From JADZAI01 sp047602465 (GTDB taxonomy: Bacteria; Pseudomonadota; Alphaproteobacteria; Micropepsales; Micropepsaceae), in contig JASGHF010000002.1 in the NCBI GenBank assembly GCA_047602465.1, forward strand, positions 186,001 through 250,000: 64,000 nucleotides of DNA, written 5' to 3'. Shown piece by piece: positions 22,823-31,603 of this stretch; position 1 is the stretch's first letter, and every line of letters starts with the position of its first letter. Both the position numbers and the translations under genes were made by a program. Below the pieces are notes generated by a model. The model saw only the letters and a program-made list of their open reading frames with translations. It did no database searches and was not told the origin of the DNA.

Positions 22823-25306
22823 ATGCCCAAGACCACGCCCGGCTTCCAGGACGCTGCCGCCCATTTCGACCATCAGGGCGCGCTGTGGATGCCCCATCGC
22901 CCCGAACGCCCGGCGAAGTCCGAAGGCGGGCGTCCGTTCAGGCTCGTCAGCCCCTTCGAGCCGAAAGGCGACCAGCCCACCGCCATCAAGGATCTCGTCG
23001 ACGGCATCACCATCCAGGGCGAACGCGACCAGGTGCTGCTCGGCGTCACCGGCTCGGGCAAGACCTACACGATGGCGCAGGTCATCCAGCAGACCCAGCG
23101 CCCCGCCCTCATCCTCGCGCCCAATAAAACCCTCGCCGCCCAGCTCTACGCCGAGTTCAAGTCGTTCTTCCCGGAGAACGCGGTCGAGTATTTCGTCTCC
23201 TACTACGACTACTACCAGCCCGAGGCCTACGTCCCCCGGACCGACACCTATATCGAGAAGGAAAGCTCGGTGAACGAGCAGATCGACCGCATGCGCCACA
23301 GCGCCACGCGGGCGATCCTCGAACGCGACGACGTCATCATCGTCGCCTCCGTCTCCTGCATCTACGGCATCGGCGCGGTGGAGACCTACACCGCGATGAC
23401 CTTCACCGTCCGCACCGGCGAACGTCTCGACCGCAACAAATTCCTCGCCGATCTCACCGCGCTGCAATACCGCCGCAACGACGCCGCCTTCGCGCGCGGC
23501 TGCTTCCGCGTGCGCGGCGACACGATCGACCTCTTCCCCGCCCACCAGGAAGACCGCGCCTGGCGCATCGAACTCTTCGGCGACGAGATCGAACAGATCA
23601 CCGAATTCGACCCGCTCACCGGCCACAAGACCGCAAAGCTCGACCAGGTGAAGTTCTACGCGAACTCCCACTACGTCACCCCGCGCCCCACGCTCAACCA
23701 GGCCATCAAAGGCATCAAGGAAGAGCTGATCGTCACGCTGGAAGACTTCCGCAAGCGCGGCAAGCTGCTGGAGGCTCAGCGCCTCGAACAGCGCACCGAG
23801 TTCGATCTTGAGATGATCGCCGCCACCGGCTCCTGCGCCGGCATCGAGAACTACTCCCGCTGGCTCACCGGCCGCCGTCCGGGCGAGCCGCCGCCGACGC
23901 TGTTCGAATACATCCCCGACAACGCCCTCGTCTTCGCGGACGAGAGCCACGTCACCGTGCCGCAGATCGGCGCCATGTATCGCGGCGACTTCCGGCGCAA
24001 ATCGACGCTGGCCGAATACGGCTTCCGCCTCCCCTCCTGCATGGATAACCGCCCGCTCAAATTCGAGGAGTGGGACGCCATGCGCCCGCCCTCCGTCTAT
24101 GTCTCCGCCACCCCCGGCGACTGGGAGCTGGAACGCACCGGCGGCGTCTTCACCGAGCAGGTCATCCGCCCCACCGGCCTCATCGACCCGCCGGTCGAGA
24201 TCCGCCCGGTCGAAAGCCAGGTCGACGACCTCATCGACGAGTGCAAGCGCGTCGCGCGCGAAGGCTACCGCGCCCTCGTCACCACGCTCACCAAGCGCAT
24301 GGCCGAAGACCTCACCGAGTACATGCACGAACAGGGCATCCGCGTGCGCTACATGCACTCCGATGTCGAGACGCTGGAGCGCATCGAGATCATCCGCGAT
24401 CTCCGCCTCGGCGCCTTCGATGTCCTCATCGGCATCAACCTGCTGCGCGAAGGCCTCGACATTCCCGAATGCGCCCTCGTCGCCATCCTCGATGCCGACA
24501 AGGAAGGCTTCCTGCGTTCGGAAACCTCGCTCATCCAGACCATCGGCCGCGCCGCCCGCAATGTCGACGGCAAGGTCATCCTCTACGCCGACACGATCAC
24601 CGGCTCGATGGAGCGCGCGATGGCCGAGACCGACCGCCGCCGCGAAAAGCAGAAGGCCTATAACGAGGCCAACGGCATCACGCCCACCACCATCAAGCGC
24701 GACATCCAGAACATTCTGGGCAGCGTCTATGAACAGGACCACGTGACGGTCGAGGCCGGCTTCGCCGACGACGCCGCCCCGTTCATCGGCCACAACCTGC
24801 GCGCCCACATCGCCGAACTCGAACGCCGCATGCAGTCCGCCGCCAGCAATCTCGAATTCGAGGAAGCCGGCCGCCTCCGCGACGAAATCCGCCGCCTGCA
24901 AGCCACCGAACTCGCCATCGCCGACGACCCGCTCGCAAGACAGCAAACCATAGAACGCAAATCCGCCGACATGTCGGTCGACGATCTGCGACGCGGCAAA
25001 TCCCTCTCATCCTCCACCGGCCACGGGGGAGGTGGCGGCGAAGCCGTCGGAGGGGGCAGCACCGGCCGCCGCTCGCGCGGCGCCATCCCCAAACGAGAAC
25101 GCACCACCGGCGGCAGCGAGGAAGAGATTTTGTCTCCCCCCGTTTACGGGGGGAGTGGCCCCGAAGGGGTCGAGGGGGGCAAGCGCGGTCCGGAAAAGAA
25201 AACCGGCCGAGCCAAATCCGACTTCGAAGTCCGCCCCCACAAACTCAAGGGCAAGCGCCTGGCACGGCCGAACGCCCCGAAGACGTTCGGGAGCCGGAGT
25301 AAGTAG
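22823..25306 (+). CDS. uvrB: Excinuclease ABC subunit B with an extended tail
   Basis: The 827-residue protein is UvrB: Walker A GVTGSGKT (74-81), the beta-hairpin 'YYDYYQPEAYVPRTDTYIEK' that probes DNA damage, helicase motifs including 'FADESH' and 'QTIGRAARN', and the C-terminal UVR motif 'IAELERRMQSAASNLEFEEA'. With UvrA it loads at lesions and recruits UvrC. UvrB is normally about 660-730 residues; the extra length here is a Gly/Pro-rich tail after 'SVDDLRRGKS'. Two copies of a GC-rich repeat element (about 25010-25058 and 25131-25181) are translated within it. The exact LexA box upstream indicates SOS control. The protein resumes a basic ending 'KLKGKRLARPNAPKTFGSRSK'. Confidence 0.97.
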   Translation: MPKTTPGFQDAAAHFDHQGALWMPHRPERPAKSEGGRPFRLVSPFEPKGDQPTAIKDLVDGITIQGERDQVLLGVTGSGKTYTMAQVIQQTQRPALILAPNKTLAAQLYAEFKSFFPENAVEYFVSYYDYYQPEAYVPRTDTYIEKESSVNEQIDRMRHSATRAILERDDVIIVASVSCIYGIGAVETYTAMTFTVRTGERLDRNKFLADLTALQYRRNDAAFARGCFRVRGDTIDLFPAHQEDRAWRIELFGDEIEQITEFDPLTGHKTAKLDQVKFYANSHYVTPRPTLNQAIKGIKEELIVTLEDFRKRGKLLEAQRLEQRTEFDLEMIAATGSCAGIENYSRWLTGRRPGEPPPTLFEYIPDNALVFADESHVTVPQIGAMYRGDFRRKSTLAEYGFRLPSCMDNRPLKFEEWDAMRPPSVYVSATPGDWELERTGGVFTEQVIRPTGLIDPPVEIRPVESQVDDLIDECKRVAREGYRALVTTLTKRMAEDLTEYMHEQGIRVRYMHSDVETLERIEIIRDLRLGAFDVLIGINLLREGLDIPECALVAILDADKEGFLRSETSLIQTIGRAARNVDGKVILYADTITGSMERAMAETDRRREKQKAYNEANGITPTTIKRDIQNILGSVYEQDHVTVEAGFADDAAPFIGHNLRAHIAELERRMQSAASNLEFEEAGRLRDEIRRLQATELAIADDPLARQQTIERKSADMSVDDLRRGKSLSSSTGHGGGGGEAVGGGSTGRRSRGAIPKRERTTGGSEEEILSPPVYGGSGPEGVEGGKRGPEKKTGRAKSDFEVRPHKLKGKRLARPNAPKTFGSRSK
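25010..25058 (+). repeat. GC-rich repeat element copy within the uvrB tail
   Basis: The segment CCTCCACCGGCCACGGGGGA followed by GGTGGCGGCGAAGCCGTCGG and AGGGGGC matches the common alphaproteobacterial dispersed element CTCCCCCG-TTCA-CGGGGGAGGTGGC-GCGAAGC-GGAGGGGG. Here it is in frame and translated as Gly/Ser-rich protein. A second, more palindromic copy lies 70 bp on. Confidence 0.6.
25131..25181 (+). repeat. Second GC-rich repeat element within the uvrB tail
   Basis: CTCCCCCC-GTTTA-CGGGGGGAG forms a perfect palindromic hairpin (about 25134-25155), followed by TGGCCCCGAAGGGGTCGAGG and GGGGC. Same family as 25010-25058; also translated in frame. Family assignment is from memory of such elements, not from a search. 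Confidence 0.65.
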
Positions 25307-25376
25307 GCGCTTGTCGTTACGGTCGGCTCAGTTCACCAGCGACACAAATGAACGCGTTACGATTTGTCGCCGCGTC

Positions 25377-27379
25377 TTACTCCAGCGGTTTCGGAATTGC
25401 CCAAAGCTCCCGCATATAGCCAAACAGATTGCGGCCGCGCTCTGTTATAGCGTCCTCGTTCCAAGTATTCAGTTTTGTGAAGCCTTTGTTGAGCATGAGT
25501 ATGGACTGCTCCTCCAACTCTTTACGCTTTACGTCGAATGCTAAATTGCTCACTGCACTGTTGAATGACTGAGTGACCAAAGTAAGATTGCCGAGGGCAT
25601 GTCGCAGTCGATTTCTACGGACGATCCTGCCGAGGCCCGTCTCGTCTTCGAGAACAGCGTAAGCGGCTTGCGAAAAATCTGCCTCAGTCGGCCGCGGCTC
25701 ATCAGTAATCGGCCAGTGAGTCCTCCAAGTTTGAGGTAAAACGTGCTCGACGGTGAGCGTCGCCGGCAGCGACTTGTCCTCTTGTTTGTTACCTCTCTTG
25801 GCAATTTCGATTTCAGAGAGAATTGTCCTAACACGCGCTGGGCCTAGGGTGTTGTAAAGCGGTTTCGACAAAATCGCTTCTTGAAACTCTTCGTCTTGTG
25901 GAAAGCGACCGCTGGCAGTTGCTGTGGCAAGGATATGCGCTCTGAGATTTGAATAGGACCACCCTTTCTTATCTAGCTCAGAAATGACTGACAAAAACAG
26001 ATTATTGTAGTTCTTGTTTGTCAAACCACAGACTGCGCGCCTCACAATCAACGAAAGCAAAGCATTTAGAGAGGCTTGCTTCTCCCTCTCACTCATCCCG
26101 CACGCCCAGAGTCGCAGAAGGAGTGGGTTGATGGTGGTAACATCCCAAGCCCTGAGCCGACCGGAAAAGACTGATAACGTTGAGGTCGATCCGTGCTCAA
26201 TGATCTCTCGGTAGATTTTTCCGTACGCCTCGAGATCCTAAATCTCCGCCGCGACGGAGGGATAACGGGAAATCGTACTGTTCTTAGGCGGACGAAGAAA
26301 CGCCTTGTACTCAGAGAACAGCTTCGAAATCGTCACGTCGCCTGCGATCTTGGCCGCGATGAAATTCGCGAAGAAGAATTCGATCCGCTGCTTCTTGTAG
26401 CGACCCTGCTTCTCCATCAAGCCCCAAAAAGAAGCATCTTCAAAGGACTTCCAGTGCTTCTGAAACAAGGCTTCGGCATTTTCCCGCCGCGCATCAGCCC
26501 TTTGGAAAATGTTGTTCCTAACCAAGTCTGCGGCCAACAACGGTTCGCCGCGATCATTCAATGTTTCGAAATAACCTGCGCGTCATCGCCTTCATCCAGC
26601 ACAATCTCAACCACCTTGAACTCCTCAAGAAGTGATTGCCAGATTGCGTCAAGCTTAAGTTCGCGAGGAGTTTCTTCCTCGCTTGGCGATGCTTGCTGCA
26701 CTGCGCCAGCGACGCCGTCGCTCTCAGTGGCTTCGGTTTCCGGCGCTTCCACAAGGTCGTCACTTAGATCGTCGGTTTCCACCGAGTGCTTAATGCGATC
26801 ATAGAAATATCCATACGCGCGCAGCATCGAAGGCGTAGACGAGTATTCTTTGACCTGATCGCGTCTTGCGTTGGCGTACCAATACTCAGGATACTTTTGG
26901 TTTAACGCGGCTCGATTTTCTGACGACACAATATCGACGAACAATGCGCGATTGGTTTGCGTCGGCCAAACCTTGAAAATCTCTACCTCGGCGTCTTCCA
27001 TCAGTTGGGGATCGCTGTTCAACAAGTAGCGATTTATATTGCCGACGGTAGTGTCGTGGCCAATTACCTGAGCATAGTGCCGCGCCGCCGTCAAGAACAG
27101 CTGAAATGTTGTCAGTCTCTGCTGTCCGTCAACGACTTGGAACGACGGAACTTGCTTGACAGAAGGCTTCGCGCGGCTCTCCAAGACTACCGCGCCCATA
27201 AAATGGGAAAAACGCCTCTCTCGACCGGCGAGACGCTCGACGGCCTTTGTTCGAATATCTTGCCAAAACGGCTCCCATTGTTTTTCGCGATTCCAAACGT
27301 AATGACGTTGATAAATTGGCACGCAAAATCGGTTCCGATTTTGGAGTAAAGTACCAATTTCGACTGGGCCGGCCTTCAC
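25377..27379 (-). pseudogene. Broken DUF262/DUF1524 (GmrSD-like) gene
   Basis: GTG 27379, with GGAGA upstream, opens a DUF262 domain ('CVPIYQRHYVW', 'FQVVDGQQRLTTFQLFL'). The frame ends at 'DAQVISKH'; adding one T in the TTT run at about 26573-26577 restores 'AQVIFETLNDRGEPLLAADL', the conserved continuation. The second part runs to a TAG at 26238-26240 ('SVAAEI*DLEAYGKIYREI') and continues in the same frame to a DUF1524-like HNH end ('LTVEHVLPQTW') at 25377. Family members (GmrSD type IV restriction) cleave modified DNA. One indel plus one nonsense codon (probably GAG to TAG) indicate decay. The segment is visibly lower in GC than its neighbours, suggesting acquisition by transfer. Confidence 0.85.
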
Positions 27380-27582
27380 TCAAATCTCCAATTTCTTTTC
27401 CGGAGGAAGCAACTCAAATCACGTAAGTTCAAGAGAGCCAAGTAGTATGGCCTGCGGCATGATGCACGTTGGCAATTCCGCGCCACGCGCGCCGCCAAAC
27501 TATTGCGTAGTCGATAAGATTCCAGATTTTTCGTCTGAGATGCTCTTCGGCCCGCCGACCAAAAAAAAACGGAGTGTGCCCC

Positions 27583-27855
27583 CTAAACCTTCTCCGTCTC
27601 CTTCGGCACCTCGACCTTCCTTGGCTTCTGCTCCGCCTTCGGCTTGGGCAGCAGCCGGAACCGCGTCTGGCACCAGGCGAAGTCCACATTGATGTCCAGC
27701 AGAGCGTCCCCGCGGCCGCAGGGGCACGCGAACTCATAGACGCCGTAAACCCGGTAGGTCTCGCCGGCGACCAACGGCACAGCCTCGCCCGTCACATGGT
27801 TCGGCGCCGCGTTCACGCAGAGAACCAGATCGCCAGGGCCAACCGCATCGCTCAT
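27583..27855 (-). CDS. Hypothetical protein with a possible CxC metal site
   Basis: The 90-residue protein reads 'GDLVLCVNAAP' ... 'GETYRVYGVYEFACPCGRGD' ... 'VDFAWCQTRFRLLPKPKAE', a small beta-rich fold with four cysteines, then a Lys/Glu tail. Segments of the type 'GDLVVCVDDSP...L..G..Y.V' are seen in small uncharacterised and phage-type proteins. No signal peptide. It is the first normal-GC gene next to the DUF262 island and starts at ATG 27855, divergent from the acetyltransferase. Confidence 0.65.
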   Translation of the reverse strand: MSDAVGPGDLVLCVNAAPNHVTGEAVPLVAGETYRVYGVYEFACPCGRGDALLDINVDFAWCQTRFRLLPKPKAEQKPRKVEVPKETEKV

Positions 27856-27959
27856 GGAAGGCCCATGCTAAACCCTACGCGCCAAACCCGCCACGCCTGA
27901 ACCCGCCGCCCCGCCACGCACCGCTGGCCCCCGCCGGAGGACCACGGCACACTGCCCGC

Positions 27960-28595
27960 GTGAGCGATCACGAATCCCAGGCGCATGACGCCCCCTTCCT
28001 CCCCCCCCAAAAAATGACCACGCTCGAAACGCCCCGCCTGCGCCTCCGCCCCTTCGTCGACGCAGACCGCGCGCCCTTCGCGGCGCTGAACGCCGATCCC
28101 GTCACCATGCGCCACTTCCCCGGCCCGCTCACCCGCGCGCAGTCCGACGCCACCGTCGACGCCATCCTCCAGCGCTTTGAAACCAACGGAGGCTGGGGGC
28201 AGTTCGCGGTCGAGCGGTTGAGCGATGCGGCCTTCATCGGCATGGTCGGCCTCGACCGCCCCGGCTTCACCGCCCCCTTCACCCCCACCATCGAGCTGCT
28301 CTGGCGCATCGCCCGCGCGTATGAGGGCCACGGCTACGTCACAGAGGCCGCCCGCGCCGCCGCCGGTTTCGCCTTCACCGAACTCCGCGCCCCTCGCCTC
28401 CACGCCTTCACCGTCCCGGCCAATACGCGCTCCCGTGCCGTCATGGAGCGCCTCGGCATGACCCACCTGACCGACGGCGATTTCGACCACCCGGGCCTCG
28501 CCCAAGGCCACCCCCTCCGCCGCCACGTCCTGTATGTGCTGCAGAACCCCGTCGCCGCGCCGGGCCTGAATCAAACCGTGAACGCCGCACCGTAA
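27960..28595 (+). CDS. GNAT acetyltransferase, RimJ/RimL type
   Basis: The product (211 residues from GTG 27960; 193 from ATG 28014) is a RimJ/RimL-like N-acetyltransferase: 'TPRLRLRPFVDADRAPFAALN', 'IELLWRIARAYEGHGYVTEAARA' (acetyl-CoA site motif A) and 'VPANTRSRAVMERLGM' (motif B). The usual family start 'ETPRLRLR' follows shortly after ATG 28014, so that start is also reasonable. Substrate may be a ribosomal protein N-terminus or a small amine; it cannot be told. Confidence 0.9.
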   Translation: MSDHESQAHDAPFLPPQKMTTLETPRLRLRPFVDADRAPFAALNADPVTMRHFPGPLTRAQSDATVDAILQRFETNGGWGQFAVERLSDAAFIGMVGLDRPGFTAPFTPTIELLWRIARAYEGHGYVTEAARAAAGFAFTELRAPRLHAFTVPANTRSRAVMERLGMTHLTDGDFDHPGLAQGHPLRRHVLYVLQNPVAAPGLNQTVNAAP

Positions 28596-28735
28596 CTAAC
28601 TGATCCAAAACGCAATCTTCCCGGCTCCCCTGCCTGACGCATTTGTCACCTGACAGCCCCGCCCCCGGCCGCTAAACCGCCCGCCTTCGCAACTGCAAAG
28701 GACCGCGCGATGGGGCGCGCGGAAGACTTGAAGCC

Positions 28736-28960
28736 TTGACGATCTATCCCGGCGAGCAAGCCGAAATCGACCGCACCGCCACCACGCTCCTCCGCCGCTA
28801 TGGCGATCGCGCCCGGGCCGAAGCGCTGGTCTGGTGCCGCCACTTCGCCGAGGCCGGCGAAGCCGAAGAGCGCCGCGTCTGGACCCGCATCGCCCTCGCC
28901 GTGCGCGACGCCGCCAGAAGCGAAACCGCCAACGACAACGAAACCTCCGTCCGCGCCTGA
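28736..28960 (+). CDS. Small hypothetical protein
   Basis: TTG 28736 opens a 74-residue frame: 'TIYPGEQAEIDRTATTLLRRYGDRARAEALVWCRHFAEAGEAEERRVWTRIA', an all-helical, charged small protein. Closely similar small proteins with 'RYG..A...A..R......AGD...R..W.RI' spacing are widespread in alphaproteobacteria, which supports reality; their function is unknown. GGAAGA at 28721-28726 is a weak ribosome site. No neighbour suggests a role. Confidence 0.6.
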   Translation: MTIYPGEQAEIDRTATTLLRRYGDRARAEALVWCRHFAEAGEAEERRVWTRIALAVRDAARSETANDNETSVRA

Positions 28961-29103
28961 ACATCCCTCCTTTCAGGGCAGCGTGGCATCGCGCGGCGAT
29001 GACGGGCGTGGGTCGCCCCGCCCCGGCGGCCACGAACGTCCTTTGGACCCAATCCCGGACGTTATGAGAATATAGTCCTTGCAGCGCGCGCTGTCAAGGC
29101 CGC

Positions 29104-29553
29104 TCAGCGATGCGCGTCGAGATAGATTTTCAGCCGGTCCAGCCCGGCGAACAGCGCCTGCGCCTCCGCCGCGCTCCAGCCGGCAAAGCTCTCGGCGATC
29201 GCCGGCGCCAGCGCCCCCACCGCCTTGTCGAACGCCGCCCGTCCCTTGGCGGTCAGCGTCAGCACTTTCGAACGGCCATCCGCCGCGCTGGGGCTGGCCT
29301 TCACCAGGCCTTTGGCCACCAGCTTCGCCACTGTCTTCGTCACCGCCGGCTGCAATTGCTGCATGTCGGCGGCGATGCCGGTCACGGTCTTCTCCGGCGG
29401 GTGGCCATGGCTGAAATGGGTCAGCATCGAAAACTCGGCGAAGCTCACGCCCAGCGGCTTCAGCATCCGCTCGGCCCGCGTCCGCTGCAGCTGCTCGATG
29501 ATGCCGATCCAGCTGAGGATGCGGAATGCGTCGGCGATGTCGGGCGTCGTCAT
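29104..29553 (-). CDS. MarR family transcriptional regulator
   Basis: The 149-residue protein has the MarR winged helix: 'FAEFSMLTHFSHGHPPEKTVTGIAAD', recognition helix 'QQLQPAVTKTVAKLVAKGLV', wing 'PSAADGRSKVLTLTAKG'. It follows the nitroreductase-like gene by 11 bp on the same strand and is presumably co-transcribed. A perfect palindrome GGAATGT-N5-ACATTCC overlapping the operon's predicted -10 box (30737-30755) is the likely operator, giving autorepression released by an unknown ligand. Confidence 0.92.
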   Translation of the reverse strand: MTTPDIADAFRILSWIGIIEQLQRTRAERMLKPLGVSFAEFSMLTHFSHGHPPEKTVTGIAADMQQLQPAVTKTVAKLVAKGLVKASPSAADGRSKVLTLTAKGRAAFDKAVGALAPAIAESFAGWSAAEAQALFAGLDRLKIYLDAHR

Positions 29554-29564
29554 GCCCTGGCGTC

Positions 29565-30713
29565 TCAGGCCCTGATGATCGCGTCAAGCGCCCGGCGCGG
29601 CGTCGGTTCGGGCAGGCCGGCATAACCGAGCCTGAAGAACATCTGCACCGTCTCGCCCGGCCCTGCGCCCACCGCCGCGCGCAACGCCGCGTATTGCGCC
29701 GCCATCTCGGGAAACTCCTGCAGCGCCTGGCTCCACGGCGCCAGCGCCACGCCGTCCCACGCCGCCGCCAGGTTCAGCCGCGCATAGGCGCGCCCCGCCG
29801 CGATCTGCGCCGCGCGGTCGTTCGCGGGCGTCGTCACCCAGCCGAAGGTCGCGGTGGAGGCGGCCTGCGTATCCAGCAAGGCCCGCGCCGTGTTCCGCGC
29901 GATCGACTCCGGCGCCATCTGCGCCTCGGGCGACATCAGCCCGAACTGCTTGGCCCACCAGAACATCGGCCCGTGAAAGCTCAGGCCGTCGCGATGCGCC
30001 GCGATCTCGTTCGCGCCGATCCGCATCACGCGCACCGATTCCGCATAGGTCCGGTCGAGATTCACCTCCACCCGCATCGCCGCCATCCCGATCTCGCGCA
30101 GCCGCACCACCTGCCCCGCCTCGCTGCTGATCGAAACGCGCCCGCTGGTCAGGCCATGCGCCGCCATCAAGGACGCGACATGCGCCTCCGACAGCGCCCG
30201 CCCGTCATAATCCGTCTTCACCGACCGCCGCTTCAGGATCGCGGGGCCAAGCCCGCCCGCATCGTCCCGCGCACCCGCCACGAACCGCACCGTCGCGAAC
30301 GGCGCCGTCCCGGCGACGATCGCATCCTCGCCTGTTCCCGGCGCGACATCGGCTTTCCAGCCTTCCATCGCCGCCGCCAGCACAAGCGTCTCCAGGAAAC
30401 ACCCGCACCCGACCACGATCTGCCGCGAGAACGGATCGGTCGCCGGCAACAGCCGCGCCGGATCGACGAACAGGCGGATCTCATCCGCGACTGACAGATC
30501 GGCGATCCAAGACTGCAGATTGTGCGGATTGGGCGCGAGCAGCGCATAGCTCAGCGCCCGCCGACGCGGCTCCGTCTCGCCCGCCGGCGGCCCCTGCCAT
30601 CCCGCGACGGCCGCCTCCGGCATCCGGTCGCATCGGTTCAGGCCCACGCCCGCCGCCGCGAACACCGCAGCGCCGCCTGCGATCCGGATAAACGCCCTGC
30701 GCGACAAAGCCAT
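29565..30713 (-). CDS. Acg-like nitroreductase family protein, Tat-exported
   Basis: The 382-residue protein begins with a twin-arginine signal (LSRRAFIRIAGGAAVFAAAG), then two degenerate nitroreductase halves: 'ALLAPNPHNLQSWIADL' (FMN phosphate-binding type loop), 'RQIVVGCGCFLETLVLAA', 'ILKRRSVKTDYDGRAL' and 'GWVTTPANDRAAQIAAGRAYARLNLAA'. It resembles mycobacterial Acg/FMN-binding proteins, whose flavin may be stored rather than catalytic. The Tat signal implies folded, cofactor-loaded export. It leads the operon with marR under a predicted palindrome-controlled promoter. Confidence 0.88.
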   Translation of the reverse strand: MALSRRAFIRIAGGAAVFAAAGVGLNRCDRMPEAAVAGWQGPPAGETEPRRRALSYALLAPNPHNLQSWIADLSVADEIRLFVDPARLLPATDPFSRQIVVGCGCFLETLVLAAAMEGWKADVAPGTGEDAIVAGTAPFATVRFVAGARDDAGGLGPAILKRRSVKTDYDGRALSEAHVASLMAAHGLTSGRVSISSEAGQVVRLREIGMAAMRVEVNLDRTYAESVRVMRIGANEIAAHRDGLSFHGPMFWWAKQFGLMSPEAQMAPESIARNTARALLDTQAASTATFGWVTTPANDRAAQIAAGRAYARLNLAAAWDGVALAPWSQALQEFPEMAAQYAALRAAVGAGPGETVQMFFRLGYAGLPEPTPRRALDAIIRA

Positions 30714-30736
30714 GACCGGCCTCCATTACATTCTCA

Positions 30737-30767
30737 GGAATGTTATATACATTCCATCGAATATAAT
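30737..30767 (-). promoter_or_regulatory. Promoter and palindromic operator of the nitroreductase-marR operon
   Basis: On the minus strand TTGAAT (-35) and TATAAC (-10) are 16 bp apart. The perfect palindrome GGAATGT-TATAT-ACATTCC (30737-30755) overlaps the -10 element, the geometry of a MarR-type repressor site. The marR gene is second in the operon. Confidence 0.7.
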
Positions 30768-30783
30768 TCAAGCCGCAATCCGC

Positions 30784-31518
30784 TCAGTCGATCCCTGTCT
30801 TCCCCGGCACCCAATAGGCCTTGGTCCGCATCCGTCCGGACGGCACGCCCTGCCCGCGCAATTCGCGCACCATCCGCTGCACGGTCGCGCCCTTGCCTGC
30901 GATCACATAGGTCGCCCGGCCGTCCGTCATCTCGGCCAGCGCCGACGCCAGCGCGACGTGATGCGCGTCGCCCGCCGCGCGCGGCACAAGCCGGGCATCG
31001 CTCACGCCGATCCGCGCCAGCACGTCGCGGCTCTCCGCCGCATCGCTCACCTCGAACAGGCAGCGCACCTCGCGCCCGGCGGCCACCAGCGCCGCCGCCG
31101 GTCCGAACACGGTCTCATCGCCCGTCACGACCACCGGCCCGTCAAAGCTCATATCCATCGACCGGCGCGGCCCGAACAGCGTGACGCCGTCGCCGGGCCT
31201 CAAATCCGTCATCCACCGCCCGCCGGGACTATCGCCATGTGCATATGCCAGGAACCGCGCATGGCCGCTGACGCTGTCCCACGCGATCGGCGTGTAGGTG
31301 CGGAACGAAAACCCGCTCATCTGCACCTGCAGCTTGTGCCCCGGCGCCCAGTTCGCGCCTTTCAGCCCCTCGCCCCTCAGCCCGATCAGCTTGAAACGCG
31401 GCGAGATCGCCTCGACCGCACTCACCTCCGCCCGCCGCGTCAGCAGCTTCAGCACGGCCGAGGTGATCAACCCGCCCTTCGTCACCGCCCGCCGCTCGTC
31501 CGTTCCCGCGCCGTCCAT
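30784..31518 (-). CDS. Siderophore-interacting protein / ferric-chelate reductase
   Basis: The 244-residue protein has the SIP FAD-binding and NAD(P)H-binding modules: 'FSFRTYTPIAWDS' (R-x-Y-T flavin motif), 'HGDSPGGRWMTDLRPGD' and 'VVVTGDETVFGPAAAL', then 'TYVIAGKGATVQRMVRELR' and the family ending 'RTKAYWVPGKTG'. It should reduce ferric siderophores or haem in the cytosol to release iron. Start ATG 31518. A Fur-like box (31554-31568) lies upstream, so expression is expected under iron limitation. No siderophore receptor or synthesis genes are present nearby. Confidence 0.9.
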   Translation of the reverse strand: MDGAGTDERRAVTKGGLITSAVLKLLTRRAEVSAVEAISPRFKLIGLRGEGLKGANWAPGHKLQVQMSGFSFRTYTPIAWDSVSGHARFLAYAHGDSPGGRWMTDLRPGDGVTLFGPRRSMDMSFDGPVVVTGDETVFGPAAALVAAGREVRCLFEVSDAAESRDVLARIGVSDARLVPRAAGDAHHVALASALAEMTDGRATYVIAGKGATVQRMVRELRGQGVPSGRMRTKAYWVPGKTGID

Positions 31519-31553
31519 CGCTCGCCCCCGCTTTCGCCGCAGGCTCGCACAAT

Positions 31554-31568
31554 TGCGAACGATTCTCA
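31554..31568 (-). promoter_or_regulatory. Fur-like box
   Basis: On the minus strand TGAGAATCGTTCGCA fits the 7-1-7 Fur pattern TGAtAAT-N-ATTatCA with degenerate right arm. It lies 36 bp upstream of the siderophore-interacting protein start, where it would overlap the promoter. Confidence 0.6.
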
Positions 31569-31603
31569 AATAGGATATCCGCAAGACCGGCGCCTGAGCG
31601 GCC

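Noticed and set aside
22550..24946. Very long antisense frame across uvrB
   Set aside because: Mirror of uvrB codon bias; no start context or family motif.
27447..27692. 81-codon plus-strand frame beside the DUF262 island
   Set aside because: Its second half is antisense to the 27583-27855 gene and Pro/Ser/Ala-rich; no family or ribosome site.
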